This document shows, piece after piece, positions 9,237 to 17,331 of a stretch of 63,699 nucleotides of DNA (the stretch's first letter is position 1; every line of letters starts with the position of its first letter). Under the pieces are notes generated by a model. The model was not told the DNA's origin. It made no database searches and saw nothing but the letters and a program-made list of their open reading frames with translations. This DNA comes from RGDT01 sp964630925 (GTDB lineage Bacteria > Planctomycetota > Planctomycetia > Gemmatales > Gemmataceae): positions 1-63,699 of the forward strand of contig CAZVZK010000050.1 of NCBI GenBank assembly GCA_964630925.1, in the 5' to 3' direction. The translations under genes were made by a program, and so were the position numbers.

Positions 9237-9280
9237 TGGGCCGTGTGGGCCGCAGGTGGCCCATACGGCCCAGCTTTCCC
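9237..9280 (+). terminator. hairpin after ccsA
   Basis: Inverted repeat with arms 9237-9251 and 9258-9272 (15 bp, one G-T wobble) and a six-base loop, located 15 bases after the ccsA stop and followed by AGCTTTCCC. It is a likely transcription stop for the cytochrome c operon, though the T run is weak. It also lies just ahead of the GH88 start at 9294. Confidence 0.5.
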
Positions 9281-9293
9281 ACCGGGCCCAGCC

Positions 9294-10406
9294 ATGACCG
9301 AAGAACGCCGACTGGCCCTGCGGCCGACGCTGGGCCGCGCCCTGGACTTCGCCGCGGCCCAGGCCCGGCGCGTCCTGGCGAAGTACCCCGGCCAATCGCC
9401 CATGTACACCACGCGCGGCGTCTGGGACGCCGGCGGCGAGAAGTGGACGCACTGGTGCGAGGGATTCTTCCCCGGCGTCCTGTGGCTGCTGTACCGCCAC
9501 ACGGGTGACGACGCATGGCGCGACCCAGCGGAGGCGTTGAGCCGTGCCCTGGAGCCGCGCCGCCACGACCGCAACGTCCATGACCTGGGGTTCCTGTTCC
9601 TCTCGACGTACATGCGGTGGTATCACCTCACCGGCGACGCCCGCCTGCGCGAGGTACTGATCGACGCGGGCCGAACCCTCGCCCTGCGTCGGCAGAAGGG
9701 TGGATACCTGGCGTCGTTCATCGGCCCGCAGTCGCTGTTCATCGACATCATGATGAACGTGGGCATCATCTTCTGGGCGGCGCGGGCCGCGGGCGACGAC
9801 GCCCTGCGCGACGTGGCCCTGGAGCACTGCCGCACGACGGCGAAATACCTCGTGCGTGCCGACGGGGGCACGGCGCATGAGGGGACGTTCGACGGCGATG
9901 GCCGTTTCGTCGCGCAGACGACGCACCAGGGGTACGCCGGCGACTCGTGCTGGTCGCGCGGGCTGGCGTGGTCGCTGTACGGCTTCACGGCGGCGTGGCG
10001 CTTCACGGGGCTGACGGAATTCCTCGACGTGGCGCGGGCCAACGCCGAGTTTTGGCTGCGGCGCTCGCCGCCGGGGCTGGTGCCATTGTGGGACTACGAC
10101 CTGCCCGCCGACGCGCCGCAACACTGGGACTCTTCGGCGGGGGCCATCGCGGCGAGCGGGATGTGGGACCTGTGGGAGGCGACGGGCGAGGGGCGATACC
10201 GGGAGGCGGCGCTGACGATCCTGGCGACGCTGTGTGGCCCTGAATTCCTGGCGGAGGGCGATCCGGCGTGGGAGGGCATCCTGAAGCACGGCGTCTACCA
10301 CATCCACAAGGGCCTGGGCGTCGATGAGTCGGTGGCGTGGGGCGAGCACTTCTTCGTGGAGGCGCTGGTGAAGGCGTGGCACGGGCGGAGCGCCGCGGCG
10401 TGGTGA
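9294..10406 (+). CDS. glycoside hydrolase family 88-type unsaturated glucuronyl hydrolase
   Basis: 370 residues from ATG 9294 (MTEERRLALRPTLGRAL). The GH88 alpha/alpha-barrel signatures are present: HDLGFLFLSTYMRW, where the Asp matches the nucleophile-type Asp88 of Bacillus UGL, FIDIMMNVGIIFWAAR, matching catalytic Asp149, and THQGYAGDSCWSRGLAW with the substrate-binding aromatic residues. The family removes the unsaturated uronic acid from oligosaccharides made by polysaccharide lyases (chondroitin, heparin, gellan types) by hydrating the double bond. No signal peptide is visible, so it is probably cytoplasmic, as most members are. It follows the ccsA hairpin and is convergent with the next gene. 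Confidence 0.85.
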   Translation: MTEERRLALRPTLGRALDFAAAQARRVLAKYPGQSPMYTTRGVWDAGGEKWTHWCEGFFPGVLWLLYRHTGDDAWRDPAEALSRALEPRRHDRNVHDLGFLFLSTYMRWYHLTGDARLREVLIDAGRTLALRRQKGGYLASFIGPQSLFIDIMMNVGIIFWAARAAGDDALRDVALEHCRTTAKYLVRADGGTAHEGTFDGDGRFVAQTTHQGYAGDSCWSRGLAWSLYGFTAAWRFTGLTEFLDVARANAEFWLRRSPPGLVPLWDYDLPADAPQHWDSSAGAIAASGMWDLWEATGEGRYREAALTILATLCGPEFLAEGDPAWEGILKHGVYHIHKGLGVDESVAWGEHFFVEALVKAWHGRSAAAW

Positions 10407-10410
10407 GGGG

Positions 10411-10431
10411 GGCCCGTCACGGCACCGGGCC
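10411..10431. terminator. short hairpin between convergent genes
   Basis: Arms GGCCCG and CGGGCC separated by nine bases, between the stop of the GH88 gene and the stop of the convergent ADP-ribosyltransferase gene. It may terminate transcription from both sides; the stem is short, so confidence is low. Confidence 0.35.
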
Positions 10432-10433
10432 AC

Positions 10434-11492
10434 TCATTTCGCCGCGGGCGTCATGCCGCTCATCACGTTGTACATGCGTTCGAAGGCCTTCGGCTCGGCC
10501 TTGCGGAAGGTGCGGCGGATGAAGACGGGCCCCTCCGGCTCGAACCTGGTGAGGCGGCGGAAGCCGACGATGCGCTCCGCCGGGATCGGGCCCCACTGCG
10601 CGATCTCCGCCTCCTCCGAGCCCCAGAAGTGCTTCGTCCCGTCCCAGGGCACGATGAAGCCGCCGTGGACGACCACGAGGTAGACCCAGCCGGGGGTCGA
10701 GCAGTAGCGGGTACCGAAGTTGATGGAGCTGTCGATGGACTTGGAGGTGGAGATGTAGCCCTTGAGGGTCTCGCTGGAGACCATGCGGCCCATGTGGGCG
10801 GACTCCCGCTCGACGACCGAGCGCCACATCATGTAATCAACGAGGAGTTTCTTGTCCTCGGCCCGCGGCGCGGACGAGTCCACCGCGCGGAGGAAGTCGG
10901 CCTGGCTCAGGTCGCGGGTGTAGCGGCGCTTGAGGTAGTCCGCGAAGGCCTTGAAGACGTTGTTCTCCAGGTAGTAGCGGTCGGTCCGGGTGTTGGGCGG
11001 GGAGAAGCCGCGGCACTTGACGATGACCTCGTGCGGGGAGCGGCTGTCGCCGCGGAAGGAGACCGCGTTGGTGCGTTCGATCTGGCGGAACACCCCCCAG
11101 TCGGAGGCGATGGCCGACGCATTCGGGTAGGTCGTGGTGATGTCCGGCTTGACGGGGCGGACCTGCGGGTGATACGTCTGGCTCAGGGCCGGGGCGGCCT
11201 GGCCGCGTGCGCCGATGACGACGTTGGAGCGGGCGGCGTCCCTCGGGGGCTCGGCGAATTTCCAGGTCATCTTGACCATGTTCTCGATGATCAGGGGGAG
11301 GCTGCCGACAGGGGGGGCGGTCTTCGGCTTGACGATCTTCCAGTCGTCCTTGGAGGCCGGGCGGGTCTTGCGGTCCCAGGGGTGCTTCGGGCTCGGCTCG
11401 AACGGCTCGAAGTGTTGCAGGAGCCAGCCGAGGTCCTTGCCCCACGACTCATCGACGGAGGCCAGCTTCGGCTTGAAGTCCAGGATCGGCAT
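10434..11492 (-). CDS. cholera-toxin-class ADP-ribosyltransferase domain protein
   Basis: 352 residues. The region from residue 140 on carries the ordered R-S-E signature of cholera-toxin-type mono-ADP-ribosyltransferases: SFRGDSRSP (Arg147; compare YRADSRPP in cholera toxin A1), GYISTS at 245-250 (compare GYVSTS), and SEEAEIA, giving Glu294-x-Glu296 (compare DEQEVSALGG). These are the NAD-binding Arg, the STS strand and the catalytic ExE of Arg-directed transferases. Spacing between R and STS is longer than in cholera toxin because of a helical insert (about 165-240). The first 140 residues are an unrecognised, Pro/Lys-rich region without signal peptide. No obvious immunity gene is adjacent. 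The target and export route are unknown; the family call is from motif order, not from a search. Confidence 0.75.
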   Translation of the reverse strand: MPILDFKPKLASVDESWGKDLGWLLQHFEPFEPSPKHPWDRKTRPASKDDWKIVKPKTAPPVGSLPLIIENMVKMTWKFAEPPRDAARSNVVIGARGQAAPALSQTYHPQVRPVKPDITTTYPNASAIASDWGVFRQIERTNAVSFRGDSRSPHEVIVKCRGFSPPNTRTDRYYLENNVFKAFADYLKRRYTRDLSQADFLRAVDSSAPRAEDKKLLVDYMMWRSVVERESAHMGRMVSSETLKGYISTSKSIDSSINFGTRYCSTPGWVYLVVVHGGFIVPWDGTKHFWGSEEAEIAQWGPIPAERIVGFRRLTRFEPEGPVFIRRTFRKAEPKAFERMYNVMSGMTPAAK

Positions 11493-11564
11493 CGGAGGCC
11501 CTCCGGGTCAGGGTGGGAGGGCCGGCGGCGGGCAAGTCGCCCGGCCGCCCCGGCCTCCCTCACG

Positions 11565-11603
11565 CCCAATGCGAGATCCCGGTGGGAGGCTGGCCAGGAA
11601 TTC
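11565..11603 (-). promoter_or_regulatory. two-block upstream motif, copy 1 (ahead of the ADP-ribosyltransferase gene)
   Basis: Read on the minus strand: GAATTCCTGGCCAG, 12 variable bases, ATCTCGCATTGGG, ending 73 bases before the ATG of the ADP-ribosyltransferase gene. The same two blocks with the same 12-base gap stand ahead of the neighbouring kinase gene (13865-13903), while the gap bases and flanks differ. Conservation of blocks plus spacing is what a promoter or bipartite operator looks like. The adjacent ECF sigma factor is a candidate reader; that link is inference. Confidence 0.5.
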
Positions 11604-11620
11604 CGGAGCGGAATTGCCCT

Positions 11621-11774
11621 GTCGTGGCGGCGGGCGTCCCGCCTGCTCGCCCTCTGTGATCGTAGAGCACGCATCCTGCGTGCTCCCAGCCGTGGGGCAC
11701 GCCGACCCCAGCGCCAGGAGCACGCAGGATGCGTGCTCTACGGCAAGAGCAGGCGGGACGCCTGCCGCCACGAC
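11621..11774. repeat. composite inverted repeat with nested palindromes
   Basis: Outer arms at 11621-11648 and 11747-11774 are inverted copies with one mismatch in 28. Inner arms at 11661-11685 and 11718-11742 are perfect inverted copies of 25 bases, and each inner arm is itself a hairpin (GAGCACGCA, three-base loop, TGCGTGCTC). The whole block could fold into one long cruciform or two separate hairpins. It resembles REP/BIME-type intergenic repeats. It lies between the kinase gene end and the ADP-ribosyltransferase promoter motif. Confidence 0.8.
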
Positions 11775-11783
11775 GTGGCCGGC

Positions 11784-13832
11784 CTACTCCCCGCCCTCGG
11801 GGACGACGAGCAGCACGCGGAAGCCGCTCTCGCAGCCGCCGCCGCCGGCGCTGCGGTAGGCCGACCGGGCGTCCACCGGCCCCCAGCAGTACGCCCCGCC
11901 ACGCTTGACGCGATCAAAGCCCTTCTGCGGGCCCTGGGGATCCTTCGTAGGGCTGCCCAGGTAGTAGTTCAGATCGTGCCAGTCGCTGCACCACTCGAAG
12001 ACGTTGCCGTGCATGTCGTGCAGGCCCCAGGCGTTCGGCTTCTTCCTGCCCACCGGCTTCGTCGCGCCCCTCGCATTGCCGGCGAACCAGGCGTGCTCCC
12101 CCAGCAGGGCATCGTCGTCGCCGAAGCAGTACCGCGTCCCCTGCCCGCCGGCGCGGCAAGCGTACTCCCACTCCGCCTCGGTGGGCAGGCGATACTGTTT
12201 GCCCTCCTTCTTGCTCAGCCAGGCGCAGAAATCGACGGCGTTCTGCCATGAGACGAAGACGGCGGGGTGCTCGTCCGATTGATCGAAGCCGGGGCTCCGC
12301 CAACGCTCATCGACGCCGTGCTTCGGCTCCGCCTCGATGAAGCGGCGGAGCTGCTCGACGGTGACCTCCGTGACGCCGAGGTAGAACGGCCTCGTGATCT
12401 CGACCTCGTGCTGGGGCGCCTCCGCCTTGAGGAACAGCTTGTGGCCCTCCTGATCGACCCGCTTGAGCCAGTGGCCGACCTCCTCCGCGCTCGACCCCAT
12501 CAGGAACTTGCCGGCCGGGAGGCGTTTGAACCTCATGCCGAGGGTGTTGGTGAAGTCCTCCTCCGGCCCCTTCCGCTCGGGCGGCTTGCCGTCGGGCGGC
12601 GTCTGCTGCCGCGTCGGCCAGGGCGTCAGGCCGGCGGCCCACAGGAGCACCGCCGCGAGGGCGGGGAGGAGGAGGGCGGCCACGGCGATCCATCTCCAAC
12701 GGCGGCCGGGGGGTGCGGAGCGGGGGATGGGGTGGAGGTGCGTGTGCGTGTCGTTCGCGTCGGGGCGGGCCTCGCATCCGCCCAGGAGGTCGGCCACCTC
12801 GCGCGCCGTCTGGAAGCGGGCCTCCGGCTTCTTGGCGTGCAGGCGGGCGATCACGTCCGCGAGCCACCGGGGCGTCTCGGGGATCAGATCCCTGATCGGC
12901 CTCGGCGTGTCATCGATCACGCGCTTCATCACGCCGTAGGCGGTCGCGGCGCGGAACGGCGGGCGTCCGCTGGCCATCTCGTAGAGGACGCTGCCGAGGC
13001 TGAACAGGTCGGCCCGCGCGTCGAGGGCCTCGCCGCGTGCCTGCTCGGGGGCCATGTACAGTGGCGTCCCGGCCACCACGCCGGACTGCGTCAGGCTGGC
13101 GTCGTCCGCCGCCCGCGCCAGGCCGAAGTCGGTGAGCTTCACGCGCCCCTTCGGGCCGTCCTCGATCAGGACGTTGGCGGGCTTGATGTCGCGGTGGACG
13201 AGGCCGGCGGCGTGCGCCGCCGCCAGGCCCTCGGCGATCTGGTGGCCGACGCGCACGACCTCCGTGGCGTCCAGCGGCCCGGTGCGGCCGAGCCGCTGCT
13301 GGAGAGTCTCGCCGGGGATCAGCTCCATCACGAGGTACGGCAGCGGCTGCTCCTCGACGGCGAACACCTGGACGACGTTCTCGTGCCGGACCCGCGCGGA
13401 TGACCGCGCCTCGCGCAGGAACCGCTTGCGTGCGGGCGAAGTGGCCGCCATCTGCGGTGACAGCACCTTGAGGGCGACCTCGCGGCGCAGCACCTCGTCG
13501 AACGCCTGGAAGACGATGCCGACCCCGCCGCGGCCGATGACCCGCAGCACCTCGTAGTGGCCGATCCGCCCGAGGGAATCGGGGCGGGTGGATGCTTGCA
13601 GGAAGTGGAGATCGTCCGGCGCCTTCTCATCGGGCACGGGCTCTTCACGTCGCCCGGCGCGCAGCGTGGCCGGCTCGTCGAGGAACACACCCGGCTTGAA
13701 GTGGGCGGCGAGCAGCCCTTCCACCTGACGGCGCAGCCCGACGTCCGTGCCGCACGCCGTGTCCAGGAACGCGGCGCGTTCGGCAGGGGTCGGCAGATCG
13801 AGAGCGGCCAGGAAGACCTGTTCCTCCGTCAT
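11784..13832 (-). CDS. transmembrane Ser/Thr kinase with C-terminal formylglycine-enzyme-like (SUMF1) domain
   Basis: 682 residues from the ATG at 13830-13832 (MTEEQVFLAALDLPTPAERA, the usual N-terminus of this planctomycete kinase group). Kinase domain about 91-355 with a complete active site: Gly-rich loop GRGGVGIV, Lys122, HRDIKPAN with Asp215, DFG 235-237 and APEQ. A single membrane helix at 381-400 follows. Residues 426-682 form a sulfatase-modifying-factor fold: NTLGMRFKRLPAGKFLMGS, RLPTEAEWEYACRAGG, HDMHGNVFEWCSDW, VKRGGAY, GFRVLL. In this architecture the extracytoplasmic FGE-like domain probably senses or binds rather than modifies sulfatases. The ECF sigma gene is immediately upstream on the same strand, a typical sigma-kinase signalling pair. 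Confidence 0.9.
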   Translation of the reverse strand: MTEEQVFLAALDLPTPAERAAFLDTACGTDVGLRRQVEGLLAAHFKPGVFLDEPATLRAGRREEPVPDEKAPDDLHFLQASTRPDSLGRIGHYEVLRVIGRGGVGIVFQAFDEVLRREVALKVLSPQMAATSPARKRFLREARSSARVRHENVVQVFAVEEQPLPYLVMELIPGETLQQRLGRTGPLDATEVVRVGHQIAEGLAAAHAAGLVHRDIKPANVLIEDGPKGRVKLTDFGLARAADDASLTQSGVVAGTPLYMAPEQARGEALDARADLFSLGSVLYEMASGRPPFRAATAYGVMKRVIDDTPRPIRDLIPETPRWLADVIARLHAKKPEARFQTAREVADLLGGCEARPDANDTHTHLHPIPRSAPPGRRWRWIAVAALLLPALAAVLLWAAGLTPWPTRQQTPPDGKPPERKGPEEDFTNTLGMRFKRLPAGKFLMGSSAEEVGHWLKRVDQEGHKLFLKAEAPQHEVEITRPFYLGVTEVTVEQLRRFIEAEPKHGVDERWRSPGFDQSDEHPAVFVSWQNAVDFCAWLSKKEGKQYRLPTEAEWEYACRAGGQGTRYCFGDDDALLGEHAWFAGNARGATKPVGRKKPNAWGLHDMHGNVFEWCSDWHDLNYYLGSPTKDPQGPQKGFDRVKRGGAYCWGPVDARSAYRSAGGGGCESGFRVLLVVPEGGE

Positions 13833-13864
13833 CGCGGGACCCCTCGGGATCGGCGGCACCCACC

Positions 13865-13903
13865 CCCAATGCGAGATGGTGGCCCGGACCTGGCCAGGAA
13901 TTC
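13865..13903 (-). promoter_or_regulatory. two-block upstream motif, copy 2 (ahead of the kinase gene)
   Basis: Minus-strand GAATTCCTGGCCAG, 12 variable bases, ATCTCGCATTGGG, starting directly after the stop codon of the ECF sigma gene and ending 32 bases before the kinase ATG. It matches the copy ahead of the ADP-ribosyltransferase gene in both blocks and in gap length. It could give the kinase its own promoter inside the sigma-kinase unit. Confidence 0.5.
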
Positions 13904-14473
13904 TCAGGGGGCCCCCGAAGCATCCTCGGCGGCACGGCGCAGCCAGGCCCGCGCGTAGGCCCAGTGCCGCCCGGCGGTCCGCTCCGACAGGTTCAGGGCG
14001 GCGGCCGCCTCGGGCAGGCTCAGGCCGGCGAAATAGCGGAGCTTGACGAGATTCGCCTTGAGGGGGTCCTCGGCCTCCAACCGGGTGAGGGCCTCGTCCA
14101 GGGCGAGAAGGTCCTCGCGCGGCTCGGGGACGGCCGCGGCGTCCGGCTCGAGCGCCTGGCGGCGCAGCCCCCCGCCGTGCTTCTCGGCGGCCTTGCGGCG
14201 GGCGCCGTCGATGAGGATGCGGCGCATGGCCTCGGCGGCGGCGGCGAAGAAATGGCCGCGGCCGTCCCACCGGTCGCCGTTGGGGACGCCGGCGAGGCGG
14301 AGGTACGCCTCGTGGACCAGGGCCGTCGGCTGGAGCGTGTGGCCGGACGGCTCGGCGGCCAGACGGGCGGCGGCGAGGCGGCGCAGCTCGTCGTAGACCA
14401 ATGGCAGCAGATGGGCGGCGGCGTGCGTCTCGCCCCTGCCCATCGCGTCCAGAATTTGCGTCACCTCGTCCAT
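13904..14473 (-). CDS. ECF-type RNA polymerase sigma factor
   Basis: 189 residues. Sigma region 2 covers about residues 20-95 (LLPLVYDELRRLAAARLA, TLQPTALVHEAYLRLAG, RGHFFAAAAEAMRRILIDGAR) and region 4 the last 60 (LVKLRYFAGLSLPEAAAALNLSERTAGRHWAYARAWL, split here at the helix-turn-helix). This is the ECF subgroup that in planctomycetes is linked to Ser/Thr kinases rather than to a classical anti-sigma factor. It lies 71 bases upstream of such a kinase on the same strand. Its own upstream region is occupied by a 224-bp palindromic element, so its promoter probably lies in or next to that element. Confidence 0.9.
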   Translation of the reverse strand: MDEVTQILDAMGRGETHAAAHLLPLVYDELRRLAAARLAAEPSGHTLQPTALVHEAYLRLAGVPNGDRWDGRGHFFAAAAEAMRRILIDGARRKAAEKHGGGLRRQALEPDAAAVPEPREDLLALDEALTRLEAEDPLKANLVKLRYFAGLSLPEAAAALNLSERTAGRHWAYARAWLRRAAEDASGAP

Positions 14474-14501
14474 CTCGGCACCCAGGCATTAGAACAACAC
14501 C

Positions 14502-14725
14502 GGTGACCGTTCACCCGGCCGTGCGGATTAGACAAAATCAGACGGGGGTGGCGACCGGTACGCCGGTGTTGGCGGCCTGACCACTTGCCAGGAAATGCAA
14601 ATCTCCGAAGGAATTTTCATTGCGGGGGGTGTCTGGGGGGGGTGCAATGCAATGCAATCCGCCCCACACCGGCCATCCCCTGTGTCTAATTCCGTCGAAT
14701 TCCCACCCCCGGCTGTACGGTCACC
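14502..14725. mobile_element. palindromic MITE-like element, full copy 1
   Basis: A 224-bp non-coding unit with imperfect terminal inverted repeats: GGTGACCGTTCACCCGG at 14502-14518 against the complement of 14709-14725 (15 of 17 match). The similarity continues inward through a GGATTAGACA-type block on the left and GAATTAGACA on the right. The interior holds GGCGGCCTGACCACTTGCC (14571-14589) and GGTGCAATGCAATGCAA (14641-14657), both identical in the copy at 46434-46656. No gene inside. It fills the gap between the divergent ECF sigma and phosphoesterase genes. Confidence 0.75.
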
Positions 14726-14771
14726 GACACCGGAGTAGGGACATCTTATTCGGCAACGTGGAAGGTGCGCC

Positions 14772-15257
14772 ATGAAGATCGCCGTCATCAGCGACACGCA
14801 CGACCAGATCGCCCGCACCGAGCGGGCGTTGGCCCTCTTGAGGGCCGACGGCGCCGAGGCGGTCATCCACTGCGGGGACATCGAGAGCCCCGCCGCCGTG
14901 GCCCCGTTCGCCGGGTGGGCGGCCCACTTCGTGTACGGCAACTGCGACTGGGACCGGCAGGGGCTGGCGCGGGCGATGGCCGACATCGGCGCGACGCTGC
15001 ATGAGCGGTTCGGGCATCTGGAGGTCGAGGGCGTGCGTCTGGCGTTCCTGCACGGCGACGACGCCCGCCTGCTGCGCGACGTGGAGGCGTCGGGGGCGTA
15101 TGCGTTCCTGTTCCACGGCCACACCCACATCGCCGGGGAGCGCGTGAGCGGGCCGACGCGTGTGATCAACCCAGGCGCGCTGCACCGCGCGGCGGTGAAG
15201 ACGTGCCTGCTGCTCGACCTGCCCTCCGGCGAGGCGCGGCAGGTGGTGGTGGGGTGA
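14772..15257 (+). CDS. YfcE/MJ0936-type metallophosphoesterase
   Basis: 161 residues. A compact calcineurin-like phosphoesterase with all metal-binding signatures in order: SDTHDQ (10-15), CGDIES, GNCDWD, HGDD and FHGHTHIAG. Proteins of this length hydrolyse small phosphodiester substrates in vitro with Mn2+; physiological substrates are generally unknown. The start ATG at 14772 follows GGAAGGTGCGCC, an acceptable ribosome site. It is convergent with fliI, about 90 bases away, and divergent from the ECF sigma gene across the palindromic element, so it is probably a single-gene unit. Confidence 0.85.
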   Translation: MKIAVISDTHDQIARTERALALLRADGAEAVIHCGDIESPAAVAPFAGWAAHFVYGNCDWDRQGLARAMADIGATLHERFGHLEVEGVRLAFLHGDDARLLRDVEASGAYAFLFHGHTHIAGERVSGPTRVINPGALHRAAVKTCLLLDLPSGEARQVVVG

Positions 15258-15347
15258 CGGGGCGTTGCGCCGCCTTCCCCCCCTGCCCCACTGCCTCGCC
15301 CTCGCCGCCGTTCAGCACCTGGATGGACGCCCTGACCGACGACAGGC

Positions 15348-16667
15348 TCAAAACGGCCACGCCGCGGCGATCTGCTGCATCGCCGCGCACGTCTCCGGGA
15401 ACCCGGACCGCTGACCCACCTCCTGCCGCAGGAACAGCTCCACCGCCGGCATCAGCTCGATGGCACGGTCCACCTTCGGGCTGCTCCCCTTGGCGTACGC
15501 CCCGATGCGGATCAGATCCTCCGCCTCGGCGTAGGTCGCGAGGACGGCGCGCACCTTCCGGGCCGCCCTCTGGTGCTCCCCGTCCGTCACGTCGCCGGCG
15601 ATGCGGCTCACGCTCCGCGCGATCTGGATCGCCGGGTAGTGACCACGCTCCGCCAGCCGACGCTCCAGCACGACGTGCCCGTCCACCAGCGAACGCACGG
15701 CGTCGCTGATCGGCTCGTCCATGTCGTCCCCGTCCACTAGCACCGTCAGGATGGCGGTCACCCCGCCGCGGGCCGCGTTCCCCAGACGCTCCACCGTGCC
15801 GGCCAGCATGCGGAACACCGACGGCGTGTACCCGCGTGCGCTCGGCGGCTCCCCCAGGGCCAGACCCATCTCCCGCTGCGCCATCGCGAGCCGCGTCAGG
15901 CTGTCGAGCATGAACAGCACGTTCAAGCCCTGGTCGCGGAAGTGGTCCGCCATCGTGATGGCCGCCTGGGCCGCCCGCACCCGCATGATCGGCGACTGGT
16001 CGCTCGTGGCCACCACCACCGCCGACCGCGCCAGCCCCTCCGCCCCCAGGCAGTCCTCGAGGAAAGGCCCGACCTCCCTGCCGCGCTCGCCGATGAGCGC
16101 CAGCACGTTCACGTCCGACTCGGCCCCCCGCGCGATCTCCCCCAGGAGCGTGCTCTTGCCCACGCCGGAGCCGGCGAAGATCCCCACACGCTGCCCGCGC
16201 CCGCACGTCAGGAGTCCGTCGATGGCCCGCACGCCCGTGACGAAGGGCCGCCGCACCCGCGCCCGCTCCAGCGGCGTAGGCGGGGGCGTGCCGATCCCGC
16301 GCCGCGAGACGGCGCCCAGCCCCCCCTTGCCGTCCAGAGGCCTGCCGAGCCCGTCCACGACCCTGCCCAGTAACCCGCGCCCCACCGGGGCCGTCAGGCC
16401 GCTGCCGAGCGGCAACACCGGCATCCCCGCCGACACCTGGTCGAGGGGGTCGAACGGCACGAGGTACGCCAGCCCGTCCCGGAACCCGATCACCTCGGCC
16501 AGCACCGGCGGCCGGCCGTCGCCGGGCCGGATCTCGCAGTGGTCGCCCACCGCCGCCGCCAGCGAGCAGCTGAGGAGGCCGTCCGCCCCGCGCAGGCGCC
16601 CGGCCTTTCGGCCCAGGGGCACACGCCCCACGACCCCCAAGAGCGAGTCCAGCTCAGAGCGATCCAT
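15348..16667 (-). CDS. fliI: flagellar export ATPase FliI
   Basis: 439 residues, the normal length. FliI energises the flagellar type III export apparatus at the inner face of the membrane. Visible: beta-barrel N-domain (to about 90), Walker A GSGVGKST at 166-173, GERGREVGPFL, Walker B strand LNVLFMLDSLTRLAMAQRE, and the C-terminal helical part ending AAAWPF. Overlaps the end of fliH by 14 bases, so the two are co-translated. No fliJ follows: the next gene downstream is convergent, so fliI is the last gene of the unit. Confidence 0.93.
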   Translation of the reverse strand: MDRSELDSLLGVVGRVPLGRKAGRLRGADGLLSCSLAAAVGDHCEIRPGDGRPPVLAEVIGFRDGLAYLVPFDPLDQVSAGMPVLPLGSGLTAPVGRGLLGRVVDGLGRPLDGKGGLGAVSRRGIGTPPPTPLERARVRRPFVTGVRAIDGLLTCGRGQRVGIFAGSGVGKSTLLGEIARGAESDVNVLALIGERGREVGPFLEDCLGAEGLARSAVVVATSDQSPIMRVRAAQAAITMADHFRDQGLNVLFMLDSLTRLAMAQREMGLALGEPPSARGYTPSVFRMLAGTVERLGNAARGGVTAILTVLVDGDDMDEPISDAVRSLVDGHVVLERRLAERGHYPAIQIARSVSRIAGDVTDGEHQRAARKVRAVLATYAEAEDLIRIGAYAKGSSPKVDRAIELMPAVELFLRQEVGQRSGFPETCAAMQQIAAAWPF

Positions 16668-17316
16668 GACCCAGGCTCCGCAGCAGTTGACGGCGCATGT
16701 CCTCGAGCTGGTCCGGGAGCCGCGCCAGCACCAGGGCGTCCCTCCCCTCCACGCGGCAATCGCCCCGCCCCAGCGCGGGGTCGCCGCGCAGGGTGATCCT
16801 CCCCGGCTCGTCGGTGAGCGGCCCGCCGCCGACCCGCGAGCGCAACAGCTCCAGGTCCTCCGGGTGCAGGTACACCGCCAGCGGCCCCGGCCCCGCCTGC
16901 CCCACCATCTCGCGAACGACCTCTTCCGCCGGGAAGTCCCCCGCGCTGATCCGCGTGTGCAGGATGCGGGCCGCGATGGCGACCCCCAGCTCGGCCGCCG
17001 CCCGCTTCCAGCCCTCGGCCTCCTCCCGCCGCCACGCCTCCAGCGCGGTGATCTCCCGCGTCATCGCCCCCAGCGTCCGCTCGATCACCGCCCGCTCCTC
17101 TTGCAGCCGCCTGCCGATCTCGCCCTCCCACGGGTCGGGAGGCGGCGGGGCCGGCGTCTCGGGCGGCAACGGCTCGGCGGGGAGCAGGGCCGAGGGCGAG
17201 ACGGCGGGCGCGGCCGGCGGCTCGGGATCCGGCTCCGCCGGGGCGGCCAGCCGCGCCCCGGCGAGCGGCGCGTGCAGCCGGGCCGTCGCGGTGTGTTGCG
17301 GCCTCCATGCCGTCAT
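16654..17316 (-). CDS. fliH: FliH-like flagellar assembly regulator
   Basis: 220 residues. FliH binds and restrains FliI during export. The sequence is diverged but has the expected layout: a Pro/Ala-rich N-terminus (residues 30-75), a coiled-coil centre (GRRLQEERAVIERTLGAMTREITALEAWRREEAEGWKRAA, given here only as the region 85-125) and a C-terminal domain with IAARILHTRISAGDF and YLHPEDLELL, matching the conserved FliH/HrpE/YscL 'LhPeDl' element. Sits between fliG and fliI with a 14-base overlap into fliI and a 15-base gap from fliG. Identity rests on position as much as on sequence. Confidence 0.8.
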   Translation of the reverse strand: MTAWRPQHTATARLHAPLAGARLAAPAEPDPEPPAAPAVSPSALLPAEPLPPETPAPPPPDPWEGEIGRRLQEERAVIERTLGAMTREITALEAWRREEAEGWKRAAAELGVAIAARILHTRISAGDFPAEEVVREMVGQAGPGPLAVYLHPEDLELLRSRVGGGPLTDEPGRITLRGDPALGRGDCRVEGRDALVLARLPDQLEDMRRQLLRSLGHGSL

Positions 17317-17331
17317 GCCCGGCCCCCTGGA

